Below the pieces are notes generated by a model. The model was not told the origin of the DNA and made no database searches. It saw nothing but the letters and a program-made list of their open reading frames with translations. Shown piece by piece: positions 11,730-22,589 of a DNA stretch of 64,000 nt. The translations under genes and the position numbers were made by a program. The DNA is from Lunularia cruciata (lineage: Eukaryota > Streptophyta > Marchantiopsida > Lunulariales > Lunulariaceae), in the NCBI GenBank assembly GCA_948567375.1, contig OX419762.1, positions 44,373,034-44,437,033 on the forward strand, in the 5' to 3' direction. How positions within the stretch are numbered: position 1 is the first letter of the stretch; each line of letters opens with the position of its first letter.

Positions 11730-12120
11730 TGCAAGTTTCCTTCACTTGCAATGTATGATAACTAATTAGGGTTGTAGGATTTTGGTTGATTCTGGAAGTT
11801 CAAAGAATTGAATGTGTATGCAAGTAGCAAAGGAATTGGGTATTTCTATCAAGCTAGTGATTGGAAGTAGTTTGATGATGGCGGATGGTAGAAAGGGTCT
11901 TGCATTCCGCACCTCTCATCCTGTTACCTTCAAGATTGGGAAGGAGTATTTGGAGTGTATGAGGTTAGTAGTGGCACCTCTACACTATGATATCATTCTG
12001 GGTCTACCTTGGCTTGAACGTCATAAGGTTCAATTTGATTGGACCCGACACCAAATTCAAGTACAACATCAAGGTAGGAATTTCCGATTAGGTTGTTTGG
12101 CACCTTCAAAGTAAGACACC
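11730..12120 (+). pseudogene. A1 aspartic protease
   Basis: The catalytic LVDSGSS motif lies near 11,785-11,805, just before an in-frame stop. The open part (11,812-12,114) carries the C-terminal ILGLPWL protease motif and the HKVQFDW segment that links to RT in chromoviruses. The protease would process the Gag-Pol polyprotein. A 12,120-12,360 spacer contains three imperfect repeats (next entry). Confidence 0.75.
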
Positions 12121-12129
12121 TAAGAATAA

Positions 12130-12310
12130 TCAGTCCCAAGATGGGAAGTTTGTCAAGAAGGTAACCATAGAGCAAACCTTGAAGGTAGTGGAGTCCCAAG
12201 ATAGGAAGTTTGCCAAGAAGGCAAGCATGGAGTAAGCTTGGAAGAGAGATGAGTCCTTGGAAGGGAAGTTGGTTAGTAAAGCAGCCATAGAGCAAACTTT
12301 GGAGGAAGAT
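12130..12310 (+). repeat. Imperfect tandem repeat in protease-RT linker of A1
   Basis: About three units of roughly 57-60 bp, each with GGGAAGTTTGTCAAGAAGG-like text followed by 'catagagcaaac'-like text, start near 12,136, 12,193 and 12,250. They encode a variable linker between protease and RT. Confidence 0.6.
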
Positions 12311-12369
12311 AAGTGTGTATTGGCAGGGTGGATCAAGCCAATTGTTCAAGAACAATCAGAGGAGGGCCA

Positions 12370-13730
12370 AGAGCCTCATCAAGCAATGGTTGATTGGATA
12401 GTTTAGGAGTTTGCAGATGTGTTTCCAGATGATCTTCCAAAGGGATTACCCTCCAATTGAGGTATGCCCTTCAAGATCAAGTTATTGCCAAGGAGTACTC
12501 TAGTGAGTAGACCAATCTATTGGATCTCACCAAAGGAGTTGGAGGAGTTGCAAACAACACTTACAGAGTTGTTGGAGAAGGACTTCATACAACGTGGTAC
12601 CTCTCCTTGGAGAGCACTAGTACTATTTGTTCCAAAGAAGGATGGAGGACTTTGTTTTTGTATTGATTACCGTGGGTTCAATAAGCAAACCGTGAAGAAT
12701 GCATATCCCTTGCCTCAGATTGATGACTTGCTTGATCAACTAAGTGGAGCAGGCTACTTTTCCAAGTTGGATCTTCACAACGGCTATTGGAAAATTCCTA
12801 TTGATAGAGAAGATGTGCAAAAGACTACCTTTTGTACAAGGTATGGGCATTTTGAGTGGAGAGTTCTACCTTTCGGACTCACTAATGCTCAAACAATCTT
12901 CATGGATCAGATGCATCGGGTGTTGGATGGACTATTGGATTGGTCCGTGGTGGTGTTCCTGGATGATATCTTAGTTTATAGTAAGATAGAGGCAGAACAC
13001 GTGAATCATGTGCAAGAAGTCCTAAGGCAACTATGACAATGGAAATTTTATTGCAAGAAGTTGAAGTGTGCCTTTTGGCAAAAGGAGGTTACCTTCTTGG
13101 GTCATAAGATCTCATCAGAGGAGATCAAGATGGAAGAAGAGAAAATCAAGGCCATTATTGATTGGCCTACTCCAAAAGATGCTATAGAAGTACGACCATG
13201 CAATGGATTGGCCAGTTTTTACCAATGGTTCATCCATTCTTATGCTCAAGTGGCTGCACCATTAGTTGATCTCTTGGGAAAGAACTCAAGCTTCCAATAG
13301 ACCACCAAGCATGAAGAAGCATTCCAGAAGTTAAAGCATATGGTGTCTTCAAGACCCATTCTTCAACCATATGATCCTCAACTACCCTGTGTGGTTAATT
13401 TTGATGCTTCTAAATTTGCAATTGGAGCCGTGCTACAACAAGAATTCTCATTGCCTTTGTGTCTTGCCGACTCAATATGGCTGAACAAAACTACTCCAGA
13501 GATCAAGAACAACTTGCAATGGTATACGCTATCAAGGTATAGAGGCATTACCTCCTAGGGAAACAAGTGATCATGCAAATTGATCACAAACCATTGTTGC
13601 AGATCTTACACTTGGAACACATGAAGAGTCAACATCATCAATGGGAAGAACAACTCCAACTGTATGACATCAAACTTGAGTACAAACCAGGTTGGTTCCA
13701 TATCATCCCTGATGCTTTATCACGATGACC
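12370..13730 (+). pseudogene. A1 reverse transcriptase and RNase H
   Basis: RT is open from 12,464 to 13,036 with the fingers/palm motifs SKLDLHNGYW and LPFGLTNA and the intact catalytic motif FLDDILVYS near 12,955-12,985. After a stop, the thumb (TFLGHKIS) continues at 13,061-13,300. RNase H follows with FDASKFAIGAVLQQE at about 13,398-13,442 and, after a frameshift, DHKPLLQ and PDALSR near 13,580-13,725. At least three stops and one frameshift make it inactive. Confidence 0.9.
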
Positions 13731-13734
13731 TGAT

Positions 13735-15036
13735 TTGAAGTCTCTTCCTCTCATCATAGTGGTAATTTCAACGGTGTCAATTGACTCCAAGGTCCAAAAC
13801 GAGTTTCAATCAGCTCTACACCAAGATCCCTTCTTCCAAATGGTACATGGTTGCCTTACGGCATGCAATAAGGAGTACAACATCTTCTCCATCAAGGAGG
13901 GCCTTTTATTCCATGAGGACCGGATCTATGTTCTAGCTAAAGGTGATCTTCAACTTGTGTGCCTTCAAGAAGCTCATGATTTACCCATTGCTGGTCACAT
14001 GGGTGTGGACAAGACCTTGGGTACCCTCCAACGTCAATGGTGGTGGCCCAACATGACATGAGATGTTCAAGAATTTGTCCAATCATGTGAGAGCTGCCAA
14101 CGTAACAAGGCCAAAAACCAAAAGCCGAGTGGACTCCTTGAACCACTCACCATTCCATCCGCTTGCTGGGAGCATTTAAGCTTGGATCTCATCACATCCT
14201 TGCCAAAGACAAAAAAAGGACACACCGCAATCATGGTGTTTGTGGATAAGCTTAGTAAGCAAATCCACTTGGCACCAACCTGTGATACCATGGATGCTCC
14301 AACCTTAACGCAAATCTACTTCGACAATGTCTTCAAGCATCATGGGATGCCATGTGTACTCATCTTTGACCGTGATCCTTGATTTACCAAGAAGTTTTGG
14401 CAAGCACTCTTCCAAATACTTGGCACCAAGCTTGCTTTGTCCATGGCCTATCATCCTCAAACTGATGGACAAACAAAATGTGCAAATCATACATTGGAGG
14501 ATATGTTGCATGCCTTTGTCAATGTCCACCATACCAATTGGGATGAATGTCTTGTAGTTGTAGAATTTGCCTACAACAATTCCAAACATGCAAGCACCGG
14601 ATTTTCTCCTTTCTTTCTCAATTTTGGTCAAGATTTGTTTGTTCCAGATTCTCTTCTTGCTCCCCCTCCATCTCAAGTTCCTCATACTTCTACGTTCTTG
14701 ACCACTATATCCCAATTTCTCCAAAAAGCCAAGTCTCACCTCCTTGTTGCTCAGAATTGCTAAAAACAATATGCGGACCACCATCGTTGTGATCTCACCT
14801 TTGAAGTTGGTGATAAAGTCATGCTATCCTCTAGTAACCCCCCTCTCCGACTTAATACCCAAATTTGTAAACTTGCCCCTAATTGGATAGGACCCTTTGA
14901 CATCACCCAAATTGTCTCTCCTGTTGCTTATTGACTTGCCTTGCCTTGTCACATGCGTATCCATCCTGTCTTTCATGTTTTCAAGTTGAAATCCTTTGTT
15001 CCTAACCCCTCTTCCTTTTCCTCTTGATTCCAACCT
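13735..15036 (+). pseudogene. A1 integrase
   Basis: The HHCC zinc domain spans about 13,970-14,115 (H...H...CESC). The DDE core has Asp in SLDLITSLP (about 14,176), Asp in LIFDRDP (about 14,370) and the HPQTDGQT segment near 14,450. The usual catalytic Glu after GQT reads Lys, so the active site is broken. The GPF-type C-terminal domain lies near 14,880-14,900. Stops are at about 14,059, 14,380 and 14,761. Confidence 0.9.
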
Positions 15037-15055
15037 CCCCCTCTTTGTCCCTATC

Positions 15056-15262
15056 AATGATCATGAGGAGTACAAAGTTGATCGTATCCTTACGCATTGC
15101 CGTATTCAACGAGGCCGTATTCACCAACATATGGAGTACAAGGTCCTTTGGAAAGGGTATCTCCTTCATGATGCCACATGGGAACCTCTTTCTCACCTCC
15201 CGAATGCACAGACCGCCATCCAAGAATTTGAAGCTTCACTGGCGACAAGGATGTCACCAATT
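15056..15262 (+). pseudogene. A1 chromodomain
   Basis: The segment begins EYKVDRILTHCR and continues with YKVLWKGY and ATWEPLSHL, the classic chromodomain aromatic-cage scaffold. It is one frame off from integrase, so a 1-nt indel separates them. In chromoviruses this domain targets integration to heterochromatin marks (established). A minus-strand relative is in A3 at 58,341-58,577. Confidence 0.9.
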
Positions 15263-15265
15263 AGC

Positions 15266-15277
15266 AGCGGGAGAAGA
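15266..15277 (+). promoter_or_regulatory. A1 polypurine tract
   Basis: AGCGGGAGAAGA lies directly before the 3' LTR and would be the plus-strand primer site. Confidence 0.75.
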
Positions 15278-15681
15278 TGTAACAATATGGAGTTTAACAA
15301 CAAAGTTAGTCGGGCTTACGAAGTAGCACACAAGACAAATTAGCCTAGAATATTACGGAAGTATCTAGGAAGCTTCTTGGGAAGATTCCCGGCTAGCTTA
15401 GCTTGCACCTCAAGTAAGTAGCTTCTAGAAGGAAGCTTCTAGAAGCTTCCAACTAGCTTAGCTTGCATGCCAAGTAGGCGGCTTCTAGGAGGAAGCTTCT
15501 TGAGAAACTTCCTAGTTAACTTGGCTTGCACTCTAAGAAAGCGACTTGAGGAAGCTTCTTGAGAAGTTTCTCAAGGGCCTTGTATGCTACCTATAAATAC
15601 CAAAGCCAAAGCTAATGCTAGGCATTTGGATCCTACATTCAAGTGTCCTCCTATTTCTCTCCTTGGTCTCGGTCTTTTACA
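15278..15681 (+). repeat. A1 3' LTR
   Basis: Starts TGTAACAATATGGAG and ends TCTTTTACA. It has the same HSE-like cluster and TATA box (15,592). It is 22 bp shorter than the 5' LTR owing mainly to a small deletion around 15,630-15,650. Confidence 0.95.
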
Positions 15682-15686
15682 CTAGG
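15682..15686 (+). repeat. Target-site duplication, right (A1)
   Basis: CTAGG, identical to 10,065-10,069. Confidence 0.9.
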
Positions 15687-16379
15687 TGTTTGGCTTTGAA
15701 GAAAGAGTTGAGAACTCTTGGGTCCGTAAGCCTTTTTGTTCTGAATTCTTCTATAATCCAATGATAGCCCATGTGAAGGAATCCTTGACTTGGTGGTTGG
15801 GTCAAGATAAGATTGCATGCTTAGTGCAATATGCCCATGTGGATGGATATTCCTTTATAATTTTTGACTTTACTTGACTTTTAACTTAGTAACTTGAATT
15901 ACTATAGTAAATAGTAACTTTAGTGCATAACTATTTCACAAGTATATAAACAAGGGGTGAGGAGGTACTCATCATCCTTTCTTTTGCAACTTTATCTATC
16001 TCATTTGGCTCTCTAGTGAGCAAGGTTTTGAGTCTTGGAGTTTTAGCCTTGGAGGAGTATGATGGAATTGGAGTTCCTTGCCTTCTTAGTATATGGTGTG
16101 CTACCATAATAGCCATTAGAGATTCATCTTGAGTGAGAGTAGGCCGGCTCAAAGACCAAAGGTAGGATGAAGGGTCATCCAAGACAAATACACAAGGCCC
16201 ACTCAAATTGATATCCAAGCAATAGGAGCAAACTCTTTTGAAGAGTTTGAAAGAGAAGAGAGTGTGCCCTTGGCCTCATTCAAGATCATGAGAGGAGAAA
16301 GCTCAAGCAAGAAGGAAATTTGGCAGATCATAGTAGTGCCTCTTCCCAACTAATAGTGTACAAGGTGGTCCCGGATCTT
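15687..16379. other. Flank of A1, unresolved
   Basis: This continues the sequence left of A1 once the duplication is collapsed. A short plus ORF (15,686-15,877) and a minus ORF (16,218-15,931) have no recognisable domains. A TATATAAA-like box near 15,943 could be a promoter remnant. Confidence 0.3.
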
Positions 16380-16812
16380 GAATTATTGGAGCAACTTCTC
16401 CCCATCTACACAAAGTCTAACAATGGAATCATAGACTATGTGATCCTCATCCAAGATCTTCACCAAAGAAAAGATGAATGCAAGGGAAGAATTGCAAAAA
16501 GTTTGTACCCAAAATTTGGAGATGGGAAAACAAAGCAATGCCTTGGTGCAAGAGGTGATCAAACTCAAAGAAGAAAGTCACGCTCTAAAGAAGGAGATGA
16601 AGGACGAAAGGGCATTGAGAAAGAAAATGGCTAGCTTACAAGAGGAAGAAACACATCAATGAATCAAGCTAGAAGAAGAGATAAAAGCTCAAGAGGAAGA
16701 GATTGACGTGCTTAAGGGAGAAGTAGAGAAAGTAGTGGTGTCTCTTGTGGCAGTAGAAGTTTGCTATCTAGAGGAGCTACAAGTAGTTGACACCTAGGTA
16801 GGGAAACTCATG
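16380..16812 (+). pseudogene. Coiled-coil ORF, left part (split by C1)
   Basis: The frame from about 16,474 encodes a Lys/Glu-rich coiled coil (KLKEESHALKKEMKDERAL). It continues across the C1 insertion: joining 16,817 to 27,959 keeps the frame, with only scattered stop codons. It resembles the coiled-coil half of the LTR extra ORFs, so it is probably an older D-family copy rather than a host gene. Confidence 0.55.
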
Positions 16813-16817
16813 GAGAC
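16813..16817 (+). repeat. Target-site duplication, left (C1)
   Basis: GAGAC directly precedes the C1 5' LTR and recurs at 27,954-27,958. Confidence 0.85.
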
Positions 16818-17175
16818 TATGGTGCCCACATTTTTTGTTTTTTTTGTTTTTATTAGTATTTGGGAGAGGAAGTAAACAAAGAAAGTTGAGTTGCGAAAGA
16901 AGGAATGGATGGAAGTGACTTTGGAGGAAATCCAAGGAAGTTGAGATTGGATCTGATCATGGAAGTACTCAAGAGAAGGGTACAAAGAAAGAATTCCAAA
17001 GAGCATTGTCTTTGGATCAGGAAGCAAAGGCCGATACAAAGACCGTCTAACAACCTTGGTACATGGCAAGAAAGTACTTTTCAAGAAATGGCGGAGACAG
17101 AAGAAGCATGTCTTGATAGTGACAGGACATCAACATGCAGAAGAAGGGGAAGTCAATTTTGAAATAGACTGAAGA

Positions 17176-18080
17176 ATGACTGCAATTTGGGGTAATATAA
17201 AAGTGCAATTTTGCAAGGACAAGTTGAATATGTCAAGTAGATTTCCAATCCCTATGAGTAGTTGTCTTGCAGTAATGCATGTCAGGAAGCCAATTGTCTT
17301 GTCCAGGAGAAGGAATAGTTTTCCAATGCCAAAGAACAAGAGAGCAGATCATGGCAAAGAAGGTCACAAATGCTCTCGCAGTGCAAAGTTTTGCAATTTG
17401 TAGGTTAGACGTTGTAGCAAGGATCAAAGTCTTAAATAGACTTCGTATTACCTTTTTAGCATGGAACTTGAATTTCAATTTTGTAGGAGTCATGGTAGGG
17501 ATTGTGAGGACAGCCGCAAAGTCAAAGGGAAGAGAGGAAATCTGGCCTGATGGACTAAGTCGGATTGGAGGTTAGTGTTGGGGAAGGAAGCAGGAGAACG
17601 AATGGGGATCACTTTCTATCGGAAGTGTGATGCTATAGAGGAGACAGCGGAGATCCAAAATTCGTTCTTTGCTCCGCACACAACAAATGGTTACAAGGTG
17701 GAGTCCTATCGGGACCCAATTCAACGAAGTATCACGGGGACAATAATGGCCATGTTCAAACTAGAACAAACAACTTATGTGAACATGCAATAGGTGGTCT
17801 TTTTCCACCAGATGTTTGCAGGAGTGAAGGTGAAATGGGTGAAGTGTATTCACCAACGAATGAGGCAGATGGTGGTCAATTGGAGGACAGGTTCACCTCC
17901 ATGTTATTTTGCACCGTTTCAGCACACTTCTACTTTGGGTTGAACTTGCTGACAGCAAAGGAGAGGCATCGCATGGTGTTGCATTTCCATCTTGATTTGA
18001 GACGGAAGGCGGATGAAGAAGAGCAACAATATATGGCACACTTGCGAGCCAGTGATGATCACTTCTTGAGGACGGGATAG
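17176..18080 (+). pseudogene. N-terminal domain of the LTR-borne extra ORF (C1 5' LTR)
   Basis: Coding runs through frames at 17,176-17,403, 17,279-17,575, 17,575-17,793 and 17,835-18,080. The order of motifs is WGNIKVQ, REQIMAKKVTNALAV, DWRLVLGKEAGE, TNGYKVESYRDPI, TYVNMQ, FHQMFAGVKV and FYFGLNLLTAKERHRMV, ending with EEEQQYMAHLRASDDHFLRTG. The same motifs in the same order occur in C3 (28,860-29,836, minus), C2 (30,388-31,110, minus), the C1 3' LTR and, weakly, the D blocks. I do not recognise the family. Repeated conservation implies past selection. Confidence 0.7.
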
Positions 18081-18197
18081 TAGAAGATGGACAAAGTCAT
18101 GAGTCCAAAGAAGAAGAAGTGTAGTTAACCCGAAAATGCAAAGTCACCTCTAGCACAACGAAAGACCCAAAGACTGGTTCTGCAGAGTAAGAAGAGT

Positions 18198-19712
18198 GTG
18201 AGAGAAGCACAATCGGAAACCAAGTCTAAAGGAGAGGCAAAGTCTCAAGGAGAGGACTCAAAAGAAGATGAACTCACTTTGCAAAGTAAGGAATCCAAAA
18301 GTGAGAGTGAGGGGGAACATGAGGTTCAACAATCGATTGGAGTGGGTGAAGCTTGTCATGCGATGATTGACAGTGTATCAAGAAAGAAAAATCATTGCAT
18401 AGCCCTAGTTGTGGAAGAGAAGGGGGCTGAAAGACGGAAGGAGTATCCTTCGGGGCCGAGTTTAGTAGGTAAGGAAGAAGGAAGCTTGGAAGTAGTGTCT
18501 CTAAAGATACAAAGATTGCGACTTTGGCAAAAGGAGCCGATGGAAGAAGCAAAGTACAAAGATGGGGTCAAAGACAAAGAGAATTTTGGCAGAATACAAT
18601 ATCTATCAAAGGTTGTCACTCCATTGTTGGAACTATTGAAGGAGCACCAGAAGGTGATTCCCCAAGATTGTATGAAGGTGAAAAATGAGTTGCAAGTGGT
18701 GAAGTATTTGCTGGTTGAAGTGAAGGGTTTGTAGGAGCACGTAGTCCAAAAAGATGAGGAAGTTGAAGAACTTTGGGTGGATGCAGTCTTGAAGAAGAAG
18801 AATTTCAAGAAGTTGCAAGAGAGTGTTGAGTCAAGAGGTAAGGAACTGTAGAAGCAAGCCAAAGAATTGAAAGAGCAAGCAATGTTGCTGACCAAGATGA
18901 AAGAGGAGGTTAGTGATGTGCGCATCGAGAGTATTCTTGTGAAGGCGATGGCCGCAATAGTGGAGCAGGAGTTGGAAAGCTTGAGGAAGAGCGCAGCCGG
19001 GAAGGATCAAGCATGGTAGAGAGAGTTGGTAGTCAGGCATCAAGAAGAAGAAAAATTGTGCGAGATAGTACAAAGTGCTGAGTTATAGAGTTCATAGTAT
19101 GCAGAGGAGAAGAAGATGCTCGGTGCTGAGTACGAAGATGAGTTGAAAATGTACCGCAAAGAGTTGAAGGTAGAGCAATCTTGATGGTATGAGTCAGAAT
19201 CACTAGGAGAAGTTGTAGGAAAGTTGTGGGCAATCTTGAGCATAGAGGATGAAGGGACATTAGAAGAAGCACGTCTACATGAGTTAAAGTTGCTTGTGCA
19301 GGAAACTTGAAAGAGAAAAGCCAAAGATGTAGATATGAACATTTTGCTGATCCGATTAAGGGAGCGAGTAGATTGGAAGATGTTAGAAGTAGGAGACAAT
19401 GTCAGTCTCAGATTAGATTTAGTCAAGTCAGAGTTAGAGCAAATCAGGAGTAGTGTGACAAAGGAGAGGAAGTCCAATGTTACAGAAGTAGGAATTCAAG
19501 TGTCATCAGACTTGTTATTTGACATATTAGAGAAGAGTGGGTCAGAAAAGGAAGTAGATAGATTACCCATGACCTCAATTGTAGATTGTAGAGAAGAGAT
19601 AGTAGAAATAGTAAAGGATTTGGTAGAATCATATATACCCAAAGAAGGAGAAGTAATAGGAAGATCATCGGGTTTGAAAGCTGATGAGGAGGTAGACATT
19701 GGATCGAGGTAG
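18198..19712 (+). pseudogene. Coiled-coil half of the LTR-borne extra ORF (C1 5' LTR)
   Basis: One frame runs from about 18,198 to 19,712 with several in-frame TAG/TGA codons. It is Lys/Glu-rich with heptad-like spacing throughout. Landmarks are HAMIDSVSRKKNHCIALV near the start, LRLDLVKSELEQI and TEVGIQVSSDL near the end, and a C-terminal VDIGSR that matches VDIRSK in C2 (48,756-49,526, minus). It probably followed the N-terminal domain in one protein. It may be structural; no catalytic motif is seen. Confidence 0.7.
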
Positions 19713-20512
19713 AAACAGATTTGAGATCTGAAGAGGCAGATATGAAGGGGTGCATTGTCAGTTTGGATCTGCAAGTTAGAAGAGTTGTTGTAGAAAGGTA
19801 TTTTTGTTAGAACTATTGTTTGCTTCATTATTTAAAGGTAGCATTCGTAATATTATGTTGTTCAGTATTCATATTTCTGAAGATGGATAAAGTGAAGTGC
19901 TGTTTTCAATGCTTGTCGCTTGAGCTTGATTCTAAGTATAAATTCTGTGTTTGTGTTTGTGAGTGTTGGGAGGATTCTGAAGTGCAAGTCAGTGTGTCTA
20001 TAAATGTTGGATTCCATAGCTTTGATCTTCATTTTGTGTGTGTGATCCTGAGTGAAGTGCAATCGGAGTAATGCCTTGACAGATCTAAGAGGAATTGTAG
20101 TGTTGGTAGTATTCTGCATTTGTGAGTGCAGTGCAAAATTGATGTGAAGCAATTTCAATCAAGGAAGTTGTGCCTTCAGTGGAGGGGTAGAACATAATTC
20201 TGAGGCAAAGTTGTTTTCACAATGAAATGCCGTCTTTAGGAGCATTTGAATCATCACAATCAACATTTGTTTGGACAGAATTTGCTATGTTGTGATTTTG
20301 CATGTGTGTATATGTGACAAGTTGTCAAGATCATGAGCTTGTTACTCTCTTCTAGGTGTGGTTTTTACCTGAGAGATTAAAGACGCAACCAAGACAAATT
20401 GAAATTGCTACTTTGCTTTGTATTTGACCAATTCTGAATTGTATCTTTGCGGGAACAAACTTTACTTACCTGATTACCGCAAAGTGATATTTGCCGGGTT
20501 GTCACATTCTTT

Positions 20513-20531
20513 TGGTACCGCTGCTGGGGAT
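20513..20531 (+). promoter_or_regulatory. C1 primer-binding site
   Basis: TGGTACCGCTGCTGGGGAT lies six bases after the LTR end. It is a slightly mutated version of the TGGCGCCGTTGCCGGGGA-type PBS of Athila/TAT elements. Confidence 0.8.
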
Positions 20532-20707
20532 ACAAAACTTGGAAGTGGAAGAATACAAAGCCAATCTTGGAATTGGGTACCAAAGCAATATGAATGTCTC
20601 CATCAAGGGAACAACAGGAAGAGAGAGTTTGAAGATGAACATTGCATCATGAAGAAGAAGAATGTCTAAAGATCCAATCTACTTTTGACAAAATTGAATG
20701 AGAGGCG

Positions 20708-22471
20708 TTGGACTTTCAACTTCTCCACGAAGTTCAAGAAGCTTTGCGAGAACTTGAACAAAAGAAATACAAAGGAGGGTGGCAAGGCTTCTTTTTGTCG
20801 TCTTCTTCCAAGAAGAAGAAAGACTCAAGCGGGCAAACATATTCATTACGACCCAGTACACCGACTTCCCCTAAAGTTGTAAAGGAAGTCAAATTCATTA
20901 AGAAGTTTGTTCACAAAAAGACAACACAAACACTTACGGAAGAAGAGTGTCAACATCTTCTACGCATGATTCCTTGGTTGTCTCAAAGGAATTTAGAAGA
21001 ACACTTGGAAGGTGCTGAAGCTCTTACTTCTAGTTGGGTTGAAGTCAACACAACCAGAGAAGAAGAAGAAATTGTCAAAGAAGACCCCACTTTGAACTTG
21101 ACTAATTGGAACCCTTGGGCCAACACTACGGCGTCCATACCAAGCAGCTCCTTGGTTCCCTCAAGTTCAAACTTACCACAGCCGAGTCCACCAAACTGAG
21201 CGATGACTTTGTTGTCTGTCACCCGACACGCCTATTAGAAGTATAAGGGGACAAAACAAGACAAAGATCCTGATGAATTTATCCAAGAATTCAAAGTCAT
21301 TTCCTTTGCCAATAAGGAACATGACTATGTGGATGGTCTGCAGATTTTCCCAAGTCTGCTCCAAAAGAAGGCTCGGAGCTAGTATACCCATGTAACTCAA
21401 AAGGGGTTCACACCAGCAAATTGGGCAGACTTACAAAATGGCTTCCTAGAATAATTCTGGGAAGTGGATTATGATACGAGTGTCTTTGCGGCACTTAATG
21501 ATTTGGACCAAGGGAAGAAGGAAAAGTTGAGAGATTACTCCAAGCGGTTCATGGCCCTAATGAACCAAGTTCTGAAACAATTCGGTGTGGTGGGTTACTT
21601 TGATGCCCAAGCCATTACCTAGTTCCTTTGGTGGACTTTCACTAGAAATTTGTATCTTTGCCAGGGAGAGGAATGTAACTTCCCTAGACAAAGTCCTCAA
21701 ACATGTTGCTTGATATGAGGCGGCTCACTTCCACTCGTCCAGCAACCAAAGAAATCGGGAGAAGAAAGGCAAGAAGCCCAGAAGGAGAGCTTCTTGCAGC
21801 ACATCCCCTTCTTCAGAGGAATCCTCCACATCTTTGAGTTCTTCTTCAAAATCCAAAGAAGAAGCAAAGCCATGAAGAATACAAAGACGCGGAGGAAAGA
21901 AACGAGTTACACCGCCAACAAAGAATGTACCTAAGGCAGACTAGAAGCTGGAAACTCTTATTAAACAATTTGTGGATTTCAACATCCAGATGATTGGGGC
22001 TAAGGACCAAAGAAAGAATCCGTCATTTGGCCGACCAAATGTATGGTGCACTGCGTGTGGTAAATCCAGCCATGCTAATACAGATTGTTTGACCCGCACT
22101 GCGTTTCCAATGCAACAAATTGATTGGGTTCCCGGTTGGGACTAAAGTGAGGAAGAAGAGGCTGTGTACCAAACCCAAGAGGTACAGCCTCAAGCAAGCA
22201 CATCGTACCAAGGTCTGAGGTATGGACCAAGGGAGTACAACAATAATGCTCCCCCATGAAGACCACCAATGGGCGGCCAAATAGGCCTCAAAATGTTGCA
22301 TTGGGTGCTTGCTACAATTGTGGCTCGATGGGACATTGGTCTCCAAATTGTCCGAAGCCAAGACAACAAATTGGTTATGTTCCACTTTGCAGAAATTGTA
22401 AAGGATCGGGGCATACGGGAAATCAGTGCCCGCAACCACCCAACCCAAAGCCGCTTGTAAAGTATGTATAG
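20708..22471 (+). pseudogene. gag: C1 gag with three zinc knuckles
   Basis: The N-terminal part is open (20,708-21,199). The capsid-like region from about 21,230 to 21,640 (DKDPDEFIQEFKVISF, KLRDYSKRFMALMNQV) contains several stops. Three CX2CX4HX4C knuckles follow: CTACGKSSHANTDC (22,047-22,088), CYNCGSMGHWSPNC (about 22,310-22,351) and CRNCKGSGHTGNQC (about 22,393-22,434). The first is separated from the other two by over 200 bp. The product would be the structural protein of the virus-like particle. Confidence 0.85.
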
Positions 22472-22589
22472 ACCCCTTGCTGCGCTCCAAGCAAAAGGGG
22501 ATACAAATGTAAATTGTATAACACTTGAAGAAGAGAGGCTTCAAGAAGAGAGTCCCGCTTAAGAAGGAGAATGGCCGGACCTCAAAATT

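Larger units (their letters stand above)
10070..15681 (+). mobile_element. Complete Ty3/gypsy chromovirus A1
   Basis: A 5.6-kb element bounded by perfect 5-bp duplications (CTAGG). In order it has a 426-bp 5' LTR, an initiator-tRNA-Met-type PBS, gag, protease, RT, RNase H, integrase, chromodomain, a polypurine tract and a 404-bp 3' LTR. The integrase-then-chromodomain order is diagnostic of chromoviruses. The LTRs differ at a few percent of sites plus a roughly 20-bp indel near the 3' end. Coding is broken by many stops and several frameshifts, so the copy is dead. Relatives A2 and A3 lie at 50-60 kb. Confidence 0.95.
16818..20506 (+). repeat. C1 5' LTR (3.69 kb)
   Basis: Starts TATGGTGCCCACA (the 3' copy has TGTGGTGCCCAC) and ends GGGTTGTCACA. 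Homology to the 3' LTR covers 16,818-17,833 and 20,252-20,506. The segment between is missing from the 3' copy. The part 19,713-20,250 holds no ORF. Confidence 0.9.

Noticed and set aside
15931-16218. 95-codon minus-strand ORF as a gene
   Set aside because: No domain, no regulatory context, and it lies in eroded repeat sequence.
18198-19712. Long coiled-coil ORF as a host gene (kinesin-, myosin- or SMC-like)
   Set aside because: It lies between LTR boundaries defined by a target duplication and recurs in C2, C3 and D blocks, so it belongs to the elements. No motor or ATPase motif is seen.
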